From the NCBI GenBank assembly GCA_964607755.1, contig CAZSMC010000053.1, forward strand, positions 1 to 30,417: a DNA stretch of 30,417 nt. Direction: 5' to 3'. Shown one piece after another: positions 23,408 through 30,417 of this stretch (position 1 is the stretch's first letter; each line of letters starts with the position of its first letter). A program made the translations under genes and the position numbers. Source of the stretch: CAZSMC01 sp964607755 (GTDB taxonomy: Bacteria; Zhuqueibacterota; Zhuqueibacteria; Residuimicrobiales; Krinioviventaceae). Under the pieces are notes generated by a model, which made no database searches, had not been told where the DNA came from, and worked only from the letters and a program-made list of their open reading frames with translations.

Positions 23408-23520
23408 AAATAGTAATTAAAGCTATAATTTAATATTTTCAACCATATGGGTTGTCAATTAAAGTATATATCAGATATTGACCGATTATTGCATTAAAGA
23501 ATAAATAGTACTAAACCAAT

Positions 23521-24852
23521 TTGAAACCTATTAAAAAAATTAGTTTATTTTTCAATTTTAAAAACGCTATTATTTTCATTTTCAGTTTGTCCATCTACAC
23601 TACTCTTGCGTTACTTTCTGCCAAAGCTGGCGCCTACTCGATTTGGTCAGAGCTGTTTGGCACAGATTTTCCGCGAGTTGTAGGAGACATAGCGACATTC
23701 GGTGCAGATCACTTTCGCACAGGTGTGCATCCATTGTTTGTACTCCTTATCAATCCATTTGGATTTATTCTCAAAACGCTGGTGGGATCACCTTTTATCG
23801 CTTCGGCTCTTTTGGTTTCCATGATTGGCGCGCTTACTGTGACAGTTGCTTTTTATCTCTTTCAAAAAATAACATTATTTTTTGATGCCCTTCTTTTTAC
23901 CATCTTGTTGGTTGTCACCTCGTCGTTCATCTTTTTTAGTTCCACACCGGAAACATGGATTTTCTCAGCGTTTGGCATTGTGTTGATCTTTTTATGGATT
24001 TTTGATGGTAAGAATAAATTGCTGACTATTTTACCTATCGGGATTTTTTCGTTTGGTGTAGTGCTGACGAATATTGTCCATGTTTGTATTGCCTATATAG
24101 GGAACATTTTCCGGCCAGAGCGATTAAGAAATGTATCGTTAAAAACAATTCAACTCGGAATTTTAATACTCGCCATTTCTGCGGTACTGGCTGTTGTTCA
24201 GAAAATAATTTATCCCAGTTCGTCACTCTTTTTTAAGCCAGATTCCTACGCTAATGAAAACAGCTATTTTCTCGATTTCAAGAACGCAGAATCTATTCTC
24301 AACAAACTGGTATTAGATGTTGAAAATACGTTTGTTTATAATATTGTTGCACCTTTTCCGCATGTCCAGAATGTCAGCCAGAATCCGGATTTTGCAGAAC
24401 GCATACTCGCAACAGATACTATTATTTCGTTTCGAATAAAAAGCATTCTAAAATATCCATTTCCTTTTGGTTTCCTGGCCATTTTGTTATGGACCGTGCT
24501 GTCAGGATGGGCTCTGCTAAATATCATTAGAAACAAGCTTTATCGTCGGCGCGTCGTCTTTATCTCGCTCGTAATGATTTTGTATCATCTCGGACTGTTT
24601 CTTTTTTATGGTTATCCGGAAGAACTGTTTTTATACTCCATAAACGCTACTTTTATCATTGTTTTCCTGGTCGCTTTTTCTCTGAATACGAAATTATTTT
24701 CTGCTAAAAAGAAAATATTTCTGCGAATTTTGTTGATTATGTTAATCATAACAGCATTAATCAACAATCTCCATTTCTTTTATAATTGCATGCTGCTGCA
24801 TTTGGAAAAGACACCTGTTTTTAATATTTTTACTTTATGTTCCGTTTACTAA
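23521..24852 (+). CDS. multi-pass membrane protein, GT-C glycosyltransferase-like
   Basis: No named family is recognised with confidence. The 443-aa product is strongly hydrophobic with about ten membrane segments. After the first helix (about 17-36) comes an extracytoplasmic loop with LFGTDFPRVVGDIA (about 45-58) and HFRTGVHPLFVLL, where the acidic residues and the HP motif resemble GT-C enzymes using lipid-linked sugars. A second large loop (about 235-310) carries DSYANENSYFLDFKNAES. Role in polysaccharide assembly is inferred from fold type and neighbours. The start is uncertain: the only early candidate is TTG 23521, with no good ribosome binding site, and a TTG 22 codons downstream is possible. 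It is preceded by a terminator, so it heads a separate unit. Confidence 0.65.
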   Translation: MKPIKKISLFFNFKNAIIFIFSLSIYTTLALLSAKAGAYSIWSELFGTDFPRVVGDIATFGADHFRTGVHPLFVLLINPFGFILKTLVGSPFIASALLVSMIGALTVTVAFYLFQKITLFFDALLFTILLVVTSSFIFFSSTPETWIFSAFGIVLIFLWIFDGKNKLLTILPIGIFSFGVVLTNIVHVCIAYIGNIFRPERLRNVSLKTIQLGILILAISAVLAVVQKIIYPSSSLFFKPDSYANENSYFLDFKNAESILNKLVLDVENTFVYNIVAPFPHVQNVSQNPDFAERILATDTIISFRIKSILKYPFPFGFLAILLWTVLSGWALLNIIRNKLYRRRVVFISLVMILYHLGLFLFYGYPEELFLYSINATFIIVFLVAFSLNTKLFSAKKKIFLRILLIMLIITALINNLHFFYNCMLLHLEKTPVFNIFTLCSVY

Positions 24853-24868
24853 AAAAGCACATAACTTA

Positions 24869-24949
24869 GCCTGGATTATTCACCCCAGAGCAAATGAAGC
24901 GCACCAAGTTTATGAAAAAACAAAGTTTCGATACTATGAGTATTTTTAA
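24869..24949 (+). pseudogene. possible C-terminal remnant of a GNAT acetyltransferase gene
   Basis: A 26-codon stretch ending TAA reads AWIIHPRANEAHQVYEKTKF plus RYYEYF. The pattern HP..NEA...YEKTKFR is the usual C-terminal strand-helix-strand signature of GNAT acetyltransferases (compare N-x-x-A-x-x-x-Y-E-K-x-G-F). No upstream GNAT core is present; the frame runs back only as a shadow of the neighbouring membrane protein gene. I read it as a decayed fragment left by rearrangement. Chance similarity is possible at this length. Confidence 0.35.
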
Positions 24950-25010
24950 TCAAAAAATTTAGGTTGAACTCATTAGCACACATAAACTATTGTTCTTCAT
25001 GATTTTTGTG

Positions 25011-25070
25011 GGCTCTGTAGTAAAATTGATGAATTATTCAAGTTAGATTTATTTTGTCAAAATAAGAGCC
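25011..25070. repeat. 60-base stretch bounded by short inverted repeats
   Basis: GGCTCT (25011-25016) and AGAGCC (25065-25070) bound an AT-rich stretch whose left end GGCTCTGTAGTAAAATTGAT looks like an insertion-sequence terminus. No target duplication is seen and nothing is encoded. It could be a miniature element or IS-end remnant, consistent with the adjacent gene fragment, or chance. Confidence 0.25.
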
Positions 25071-25092
25071 ATAATGTTTAGCGAATCCAACT

Positions 25093-26571
25093 ATGTTCTC
25101 ATTTCAGAATGAAAAAAAAGTACTTTTCATATTACTCTTTATTTTTGTCATAAAGAGCCTGTGCTGGATGTTTCTGATCCCACTGTTCCAATCCCCGGAT
25201 GAAAACCGCCATTACGATTACATTGCCCACCTGGCGCAGCGCGGTGAATTGCCGGTCGGGATCTTGGCAACGCACGAGGTGAAAGAAACATTTTTGCAGG
25301 AAACAGTTTTCCTGCAAAAGCAAACCAGTTTCGATCTGGTTCATTTTACACCGCAGGCAAAAACGGCGTTCATTTTTCACAATGATAGTCTATGGCGTGC
25401 AGTTGAAGATTATAAAGAAAACAAACAGCTTTCGGACATGACGGATCCCGAAAGCGTTTCTGTGAACTATTATCCGCCGTTGTATTATGGCTTGTCCGCT
25501 GGTGTTTATAAAATAGTTCAGTTTTTCGGCGGCAATCTGTTGATTCGCTTTTACGCCCTGCGCGCATTGCACATTGTGTTCTCGGTTTTGATTTTTATTT
25601 TAATGTGGAAAATCTTGGTGGTGATGAACTTTTCCCTGCCATTTCGGTTGGCATTTGCCCTGGTGTTTACTTTTTGGCCGCAACTGGGCATGTATATGGT
25701 CGGTCTGCAGCCAGACGTGCTGGCTATGCTGTTCGTTACCGCTCTCCTTTACGTCTATCTTTTTCACATCAAAAACGGAACCAGGTATTTTTATTTAAAA
25801 TTGGGACTCTTGTTCACCGGTTTGTTTTATGTGAAACTGCACTTTTTTGTCGTCACTGTTTTTACAACAGTGTTTTTGTATCTTTTATATGTTTATGTCA
25901 AAGATAAAAAAATTGATTTCAAAGTTGCTTATTCTTTTATCCCGGTGATTGCCCTGGCTGCTCCCTGGCTGTTGTTCAATGTGCATCACTATGAAACCCT
26001 CTTGCCCCCGTCTTTTACATTGGGCGGGACGATTGACGAACTGGGTTTCTTCCGGCGGTTCTGGTATTACATGAGTGTATCCAAAAATTCGACGTTCCCA
26101 ACTGCTATTGCCTACCTTGGCTGGCGGGATGCTAAAATGCCGGACCTTTATTATACGCTGTATTATATCGTGATTGGGTTCTGTCTGATCAGTTTTGGCT
26201 ATTTTATTATTCGACACGTGGTTCAATACGGTCAATTTCTTTTTCGAAAAAATGTCAAAAATATTCGGGAGCTGTTTCTGCAATCGTTTCCGTATTATCT
26301 GCTTTACATTCCGTTCTTTGCGTTCAGTGCCTCTATCATCTATATTGGCATGAAGATTTCACCTTATCTCGTCGATCAGGGCCGGCACTATTTTGCGTAC
26401 TTTTTTCCGGCGCTGCTTATTCTCTTGAAATATGGCAGAGACGGGTGTCGATTATTCAAAGGCGCCACTTTTTATCTCGTTTTTATCTCGGTATTTATCA
26501 TTGTTACCCACGTTTACGCGTTTGTGGTGGTGTGGTACCGTTACTATGTGCCTGATTTTATCATATCGTGA
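25093..26571 (+). CDS. DUF2142 family membrane protein, GT-C glycosyltransferase-like
   Basis: The 492-aa product has about eleven membrane segments and matches the DUF2142 pattern. After helix 1 it has LFQSPDENRHYDYIAHLAQRG (about residues 31-51, with the conserved PDE), later NYYPPLYYGLSAGVYK, LQPDVLAML and a C-terminal DQGRHYFAYFFPALL before the last helices. Family members resemble GT-C glycosyltransferases and are common in cell-surface polysaccharide clusters; their reactions are mostly unknown. The start is ATG 25093, with no strong ribosome binding site. It lies 240 bases after the preceding membrane protein, across a stretch with a gene remnant, and is 253 bases before the radical SAM gene. 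Confidence 0.78.
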   Translation: MFSFQNEKKVLFILLFIFVIKSLCWMFLIPLFQSPDENRHYDYIAHLAQRGELPVGILATHEVKETFLQETVFLQKQTSFDLVHFTPQAKTAFIFHNDSLWRAVEDYKENKQLSDMTDPESVSVNYYPPLYYGLSAGVYKIVQFFGGNLLIRFYALRALHIVFSVLIFILMWKILVVMNFSLPFRLAFALVFTFWPQLGMYMVGLQPDVLAMLFVTALLYVYLFHIKNGTRYFYLKLGLLFTGLFYVKLHFFVVTVFTTVFLYLLYVYVKDKKIDFKVAYSFIPVIALAAPWLLFNVHHYETLLPPSFTLGGTIDELGFFRRFWYYMSVSKNSTFPTAIAYLGWRDAKMPDLYYTLYYIVIGFCLISFGYFIIRHVVQYGQFLFRKNVKNIRELFLQSFPYYLLYIPFFAFSASIIYIGMKISPYLVDQGRHYFAYFFPALLILLKYGRDGCRLFKGATFYLVFISVFIIVTHVYAFVVVWYRYYVPDFIIS

Positions 26572-26610
26572 TTCGAAATAAAATCCATTTTAGCTATAAA
26601 AAATATCCTT

Positions 26611-26650
26611 GCCACGGATTTACACTGATTTTCACTGATTGTGTTTTTGC
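26611..26650. repeat. dispersed intergenic repeat, copy 2
   Basis: GCCACGGATTTACACTGATT, then TTCACTGATT and GTGTTTTTGC: three tandem units of about ten bases of the form CACNGATT, ending with the same GTGTTTTT as copy 1 at 5566-5599. No ORF is associated. Confidence 0.5.
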
Positions 26651-26708
26651 TCAAGGACGAAACAGATTGAATAAAAATAGTTTTTACAAGCTATATACAC
26701 TTTTTTAA

Positions 26709-26791
26709 TTGTGAATTTGAAATTTTTCATTTGGAATTTATTTGTAATTTGCTTTTTGTCATTTGGGATTTATGTGTAATATTTATCCCAG
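26709..26791. repeat. degenerate ATTTG-rich tract
   Basis: The stretch is built from imperfect repeats of the words GAATTTG, CATTTGG, AATTTATTTG and TAATTTG, spaced roughly 10-20 bases apart, ending near GGGATTTATG before the radical SAM gene. Low-complexity tracts of this type often accompany the preceding CACNGATT repeat in environmental genomes, in my recollection. No hairpin or coding content is seen. Confidence 0.4.
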
Positions 26792-26824
26792 ATTTTAATT
26801 TAAAAAAAGTGATTTTAACAAAAC

Positions 26825-28009
26825 ATGCATTCCTTTAAAAAGAAAATTGGTCTTGCTCTTTTCCATCCTCAATTAACAGCCATGAAAATCCGGTCCTCTA
26901 TTCGGACTCGTTTGCTGACAAAATGGGATTATAATTTTAGAAAAGGTTCAGCGCATTCACCGGATTGTGTGTGTCTTAAATTAACCTACGAACATAATTA
27001 TCCGTGTCCGCTCTGCGGTCACAAAAAAAAAAAAATGGTGGAAACTGACACTTTTGATGCCAAACGGGAATCAGAGCTGGCTCTCGATGACTATCGCAAA
27101 ATGCTCGATGAAATAAAATCATTCAAACCGACGATTTTTATCCGCCAATGCGGTGAGCCTTTTCTCTATCATGATGTGATTCCACTTTTAAAAGAGATCA
27201 AGAGACGCAAGTTGACGTGCCAGATCAATACCGATGGCTACAATCTCGAACAACATGCGGCGGCTCTTGTCGGGCTGGGTGTTGATGATCTCATTATTTC
27301 AATAGATGGTTCGGCTCATATTCAGAATACAAAAAGAGGATTGCCTGACTCTTTCGAACGCGCTTATAACGGTGTGATGGCTGTTCACAGGGAAAAGCAA
27401 AAACAGCGTGCAAAAAAACCAATGATCCGGGTGCGGGGAATGATCAGTCCTGAAAACGCTGAGAATCTCACTGATTTCATCAACATTGCCAAAGAGTTCC
27501 AGGCCGATGCCCTGACCTTTTTGTGGATGTGGTTCACGGATGACGAGTCCGGCGAAAAACATGAAAAGGTAATGCAATCGTTATTCAATATCGAGGCGCC
27601 GATGTGGCGTTACTTTCGTCGTGATGTCAGGGGCGATAAAAATGCTTTAGAAATTCAAAAAATTCAGGATGCAGTGAATGCGTTTCATCAGACAACAGTT
27701 GATTTTCCCATCATTATTTCACCAAAAGTCGAGCCGGAAACAGCTTACGACTATTTTACCAACACCTCACGCGTTTTTGGCAGTGAACGTTGTTTTTCTG
27801 TATGGAATAAAACATACATCATGCCGGATGGCGATGTCTCTCCCTGTCCGCATTATACGGATTATCGAGTCGGGAATATCAAGGATTCTTTAATAATGAA
27901 ACTCTGGAACAGTGAACCTTATCGGCACTGGCGGCGCGAGCTTCAAAAACACGGCCGGTTTCCGGTTTGTTACCGGTGCTGCGATTTGGCGGATACAGAA
28001 ATCATCTAA
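26825..28009 (+). CDS. radical SAM/SPASM-type protein with HxxxCxxC motif
   Basis: The 394-aa product has the partial TIM-barrel order of radical SAM enzymes: KLTYEHNYPCPLCGH (about 52-66), IRQCGEPFLYHDVIPLLKEI (the GEP motif at 110-112), QINTDGYNL, then LIISIDGS. The cluster motif is HxxxCxxC (His57, Cys61, Cys64) instead of CxxxCxxC. His is encoded by CAT at 26993-26995, two changes away from any Cys codon. Extra cysteines Cys48 and Cys50 lie just upstream. A SPASM-like auxiliary cluster region keeps Cys323, Cys341 (PDGDVSPCPHY) and CYRCC (382-386). Thirteen consecutive A's follow the motif (27023-27035). It starts at ATG 26825 and is followed 16 bases later by a flippase-like gene. Substrate unknown; whether it binds a standard [4Fe-4S] cluster is open. 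Confidence 0.85.
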   Translation: MHSFKKKIGLALFHPQLTAMKIRSSIRTRLLTKWDYNFRKGSAHSPDCVCLKLTYEHNYPCPLCGHKKKKMVETDTFDAKRESELALDDYRKMLDEIKSFKPTIFIRQCGEPFLYHDVIPLLKEIKRRKLTCQINTDGYNLEQHAAALVGLGVDDLIISIDGSAHIQNTKRGLPDSFERAYNGVMAVHREKQKQRAKKPMIRVRGMISPENAENLTDFINIAKEFQADALTFLWMWFTDDESGEKHEKVMQSLFNIEAPMWRYFRRDVRGDKNALEIQKIQDAVNAFHQTTVDFPIIISPKVEPETAYDYFTNTSRVFGSERCFSVWNKTYIMPDGDVSPCPHYTDYRVGNIKDSLIMKLWNSEPYRHWRRELQKHGRFPVCYRCCDLADTEII

Positions 28010-28025
28010 CACATTGAGCGATAGA

Positions 28026-29030
28026 ATGACTGAACAACGACAAAGAAAAATTGATTTTAAAATTATACTCGGGATTTTGATAAGCCTTGTATTCCTGTTC
28101 CTGGCGTTTCGGAAAGTTAATTTTATTGAGATGCGACAAGCTTTTGCCGGGGCGCACTACTGGTATCTCGTCCCCACAGTTGTAGTTCTTTTTATTAGTC
28201 ACTGGCTGCGTGCGCTGCGCTGGAAATATTTGCTGTCACCCATTCGCTGGGTGGACACGCTGTCGCTGTTTTCTTCTCTCATGATCGGTTACATGGCCAA
28301 TACGGTTTTGCCGGCGCGTTTGGGAGAGTTCGTCCGCGCCTTTGTGCTGGGCCGCAAGCATCCTGTGCCCACAAGCACGGTTTTGGGTACCATCGTTATG
28401 GAACGCATTATCGATGTTTTTTCCCTCTTGCTCATTATGATTTCCGTGGTTTTCATGATCCCGTTACCGGTGTGGGTGAAGCAAAGCGGACTCATTGCTT
28501 TTGCCGCTGTGTGCGGATTATTCATTTTTGTGATTTTTTTGAAAAAACATCCACAGGTTGCCGAAAAAGTTCTTGATAAACTCATAAAACCATTCCCGGA
28601 CCGCCTGGCACAAAAGATCGTCGAGCTTTACCGCGGATTTATGGATGGGTTCGTCCTGTTGAGCAAATGGTATTATTATGCGATTATTGTCGTTCTCTCA
28701 CTATTGATCTGGATATGCTACGCCTCAACGTTTCAGTTTCTGTTTTATGCATTCGATTTCGAAAAACTCTACGATCTGCCCATGATCGCTCCGCTGGTGC
28801 TCCTAATTATAGGGACAATGAGCATTGTCATTCCCTCATCTCCCGGCTATATCGGCACTTATCATTATCTCTGTCAATTGTCGTTGGGATTGTTTAACGT
28901 ACCAGCCACGGTTTCATTAACCTATGCCATTGTCATGCATGGCATCAGTTTTCTGCCTGTTATGATCGCTGGATTTCTTTTTCTGCTTGTAGAGGGGATT
29001 CAGTTAAAAAGTGTGATGAAAAAAACATGA
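28026..29030 (+). CDS. flippase-like UPF0104 / lysylphosphatidylglycerol synthase TM-region protein
   Basis: The 334-aa product belongs to the integral membrane family of the LPG-synthase transmembrane region (UPF0104, AglD/YbhN-like). About eight membrane segments are seen. The conserved section HWLRALRWKYLL (about 61-72), then GYMANTVLPARLGEFVRAFVLGRK and ERIIDVFSLLLIMI, is typical, as is the later IPSSPGYIGTYHYL. Such proteins are proposed to move or use lipid-linked substrates. The open frame extends to GTG 27912 inside the radical SAM gene; I chose ATG 28026, 16 bases after that gene's stop, because the product then starts MTEQRQRKIDFKI before the first helix. It is probably co-transcribed with the radical SAM gene. 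Confidence 0.85.
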   Translation: MTEQRQRKIDFKIILGILISLVFLFLAFRKVNFIEMRQAFAGAHYWYLVPTVVVLFISHWLRALRWKYLLSPIRWVDTLSLFSSLMIGYMANTVLPARLGEFVRAFVLGRKHPVPTSTVLGTIVMERIIDVFSLLLIMISVVFMIPLPVWVKQSGLIAFAAVCGLFIFVIFLKKHPQVAEKVLDKLIKPFPDRLAQKIVELYRGFMDGFVLLSKWYYYAIIVVLSLLIWICYASTFQFLFYAFDFEKLYDLPMIAPLVLLIIGTMSIVIPSSPGYIGTYHYLCQLSLGLFNVPATVSLTYAIVMHGISFLPVMIAGFLFLLVEGIQLKSVMKKT

Positions 29031-29082
29031 AATAAGAATAGAATTTCTGCCGGTTTTCAAAAATGAGATAAGGAAATGAGTT

Positions 29083-30417
29083 ATGCGACTCTTTTTGCGC
29101 TGTTTAGCATCTGCTTTTATTTTATTTTTCAGTATCTCTCGGGCTGACACGCATAGTCTTGAAAGCGCTGATGCTGTGTTTTTGGGAGAACATGCCGGTG
29201 ATTACGCCGGAAATCACATGTCCATTCTGCCGGATGTGAATTGCGATGGCATTGACGACCTCTTGATCGCCTCTCCAAGATATGACCATAACGGTGAAAC
29301 AAATTGCGGCAAAATTTATTTGTTCTACGGCAAAACATCGGGATGGTCTCAAACCATCAATCTCTCGGAAGCCGATGCGAGTTTTTTGGGTGAAAAAGGC
29401 GATGACCGTGCTGGTCATGACCTCTTTGGCATTGGTGATGTTAATGATGACGGTTATAATGATTTTGCGATAGGGGTTAAATATTATAATGAATTGATCT
29501 CTGACAATTGGTATTTGGATATCGGTAAAACTTATCTTTTTTTTGGCTCCCCAAATGGGTGGGAAAAAAATATCAACCTCAATCAAGCAGATGTTCTCAT
29601 TCTAGGAGCCGATCATGCAGACCAGGCCGGTCATGTATACGGAATTGGAGATGTTAACGGCGATGAAATAGATGATATTTTAATTGGAGCGCCATTCAAT
29701 AGCCATTTAGCGCCAAATTCAGGCAAAGCTCATATCCTGTTCGGTAGATCAACGGAAGAGTGGAAAAAAAATTACTGGCTTCGCCATGAAAATGATGCAA
29801 ATTTTATAGCTGAACAGCCTGGTGAATGGGCGGCACATCGTGTGGCCGGGCTTGGCGATGTAAACGGAGATGGCCTATGTGATTTCGTTGTAGGTGCAAA
29901 CCGGAGAAGCTATAATGGTATTTATGGCGTAGGTATTTGTTATCTTATTTTTGGAACAACAGCCCCCTGGAGTCTGGGTGAAAAATTCACCGCCGCCGAT
30001 GCGTATGCTACCTTTATTGGCTCTCCGATAAGGATGTTAGAATTAGGATTTAACGTTGCTGCTCCAGGAGACGTCAATGGTGATGGATTAGACGATATTT
30101 TACTCGGTGCTGCGGGACAGTCACGAGCATTTCTTATTTTAGGCCGTCACTCTGGATGGCCGCATGATGCCATAGTTGACAATGAGGCTGAAGTTATTTT
30201 AATGGGTGAAAGCGAAACCGACAAACTCGGATTCGACATGCGCTCCCTGGGAGATATTAACAAAGACGGGTACGATGATTTTATTATCGGTGCTTATAGG
30301 AATAGTGAGAATGGAGACCGGGCCGGAAAAGCTTATCTTTTTCTGGGACGAGAATCCTGGCCGCAAAAGTACACGAGTATTACGGATGCTGATATCACTT
30401 TGACGGGTGAGAACGCC
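29083..30417 (+). CDS. secreted FG-GAP / integrin-alpha-like propeller protein, 3' end outside window
   Basis: The frame is open from ATG 29083 to the last base (445 codons), so the gene continues beyond the window. A signal peptide occupies about 1-23 (FILFFSISRA/DTH). Six calcium-binding FG-GAP loops are seen, starting at residues 51 (DVNCDGIDD), 119 (DVNDDGYND), 190 (DVNGDEIDD), 259 (DVNGDGLCD), 330 (DVNGDGLDD) and 391 (DINKDGYDD), spaced 61-71 residues. Each is preceded by a segment like ADA.FLGE..GD.AG and followed by DDxLIGAP and Y.LFG. A seventh repeat begins at the window edge (DADITLTGENA). Such propellers bind ligands at the cell surface. AAGGAAATGAG precedes the ATG. Place after the flippase-like gene suggests one operon. 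Repeat 3 has Glu for the usual Gly in DGxxD. Confidence 0.88.
   Translation, partial: MRLFLRCLASAFILFFSISRADTHSLESADAVFLGEHAGDYAGNHMSILPDVNCDGIDDLLIASPRYDHNGETNCGKIYLFYGKTSGWSQTINLSEADASFLGEKGDDRAGHDLFGIGDVNDDGYNDFAIGVKYYNELISDNWYLDIGKTYLFFGSPNGWEKNINLNQADVLILGADHADQAGHVYGIGDVNGDEIDDILIGAPFNSHLAPNSGKAHILFGRSTEEWKKNYWLRHENDANFIAEQPGEWAAHRVAGLGDVNGDGLCDFVVGANRRSYNGIYGVGICYLIFGTTAPWSLGEKFTAADAYATFIGSPIRMLELGFNVAAPGDVNGDGLDDILLGAAGQSRAFLILGRHSGWPHDAIVDNEAEVILMGESETDKLGFDMRSLGDINKDGYDDFIIGAYRNSENGDRAGKAYLFLGRESWPQKYTSITDADITLTGENA

Noticed and set aside
27912..28025. GTG start for the flippase-like protein inside the radical SAM gene
   Set aside because: The extra 38 residues are an out-of-frame reading of the radical SAM C-terminus; ATG 28026 gives the family start.

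Overview
This window looks like one chromosomal segment of a Gram-negative, moderately AT-rich bacterium. Its features are a wza-like SLBB outer-surface polysaccharide export protein, multi-domain secreted glycosidases with fibronectin type III modules, FG-GAP propellers, sigma-54-like promoters and a mannose-family PTS with HPr Ser46. That mix fits the FCB-group or neighbouring phyla (Calditrichota/KSB1-like). This is an inference from gene content; no rRNA or other marker is present. There is no tRNA, rRNA, CRISPR array, intact transposase or prophage.

Layout. (1) 1-5473, minus strand: nadE, then the PTS operon IIC-IID-HPr-EI, which has no IIA or IIB genes beside it. (2) 5474-11125, plus strand: a regulatory intergenic region with a clear promoter and an inverted repeat, then a sugar-nucleotide/export operon: dTDP-glucose 4,6-dehydratase, a WbpA-type UDP-GlcNAc dehydrogenase, UDP-GlcNAc 2-epimerase and a four-SLBB export protein. 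(3) 11126-18215: two secreted glycoside hydrolases, one GH172/DUF2961 and one GH39-like with FnIII modules. Each is preceded by a sigma-54-like -24/-12 element, and a GT-C-like membrane protein lies between them. (4) 18619-23370, plus strand: two anchored arylsulfotransferase-like propellers, a 74-residue PGTG membrane protein and a membrane-anchored PAPS-type sulfotransferase, closed by a strong terminator. (5) 23521-30417, plus strand: a GT-C-like protein, a small GNAT-like gene remnant, a DUF2142 membrane glycosyltransferase-like protein, a radical SAM/SPASM protein with an unusual HxxxCxxC cluster motif, a flippase-like UPF0104 protein and an FG-GAP propeller protein that runs off the window end.

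Taken together, regions 2-5 read as an exopolysaccharide island. It makes activated 6-deoxyhexose precursors and N-acetyl-hexosaminuronate-type sugars, exports them, trims the product with secreted glycosidases, and probably decorates it with sulfate. The most interesting proposal is the sulfation module. A cytosolic-face PAPS sulfotransferase sits in the same gene run as two extracytoplasmic PAPS-independent sulfotransferases, which suggests a relay of sulfate across the membrane. Second is the radical SAM enzyme whose first cluster cysteine is histidine. Base composition changes sharply between neighbouring genes, which suggests piecemeal assembly of the island.
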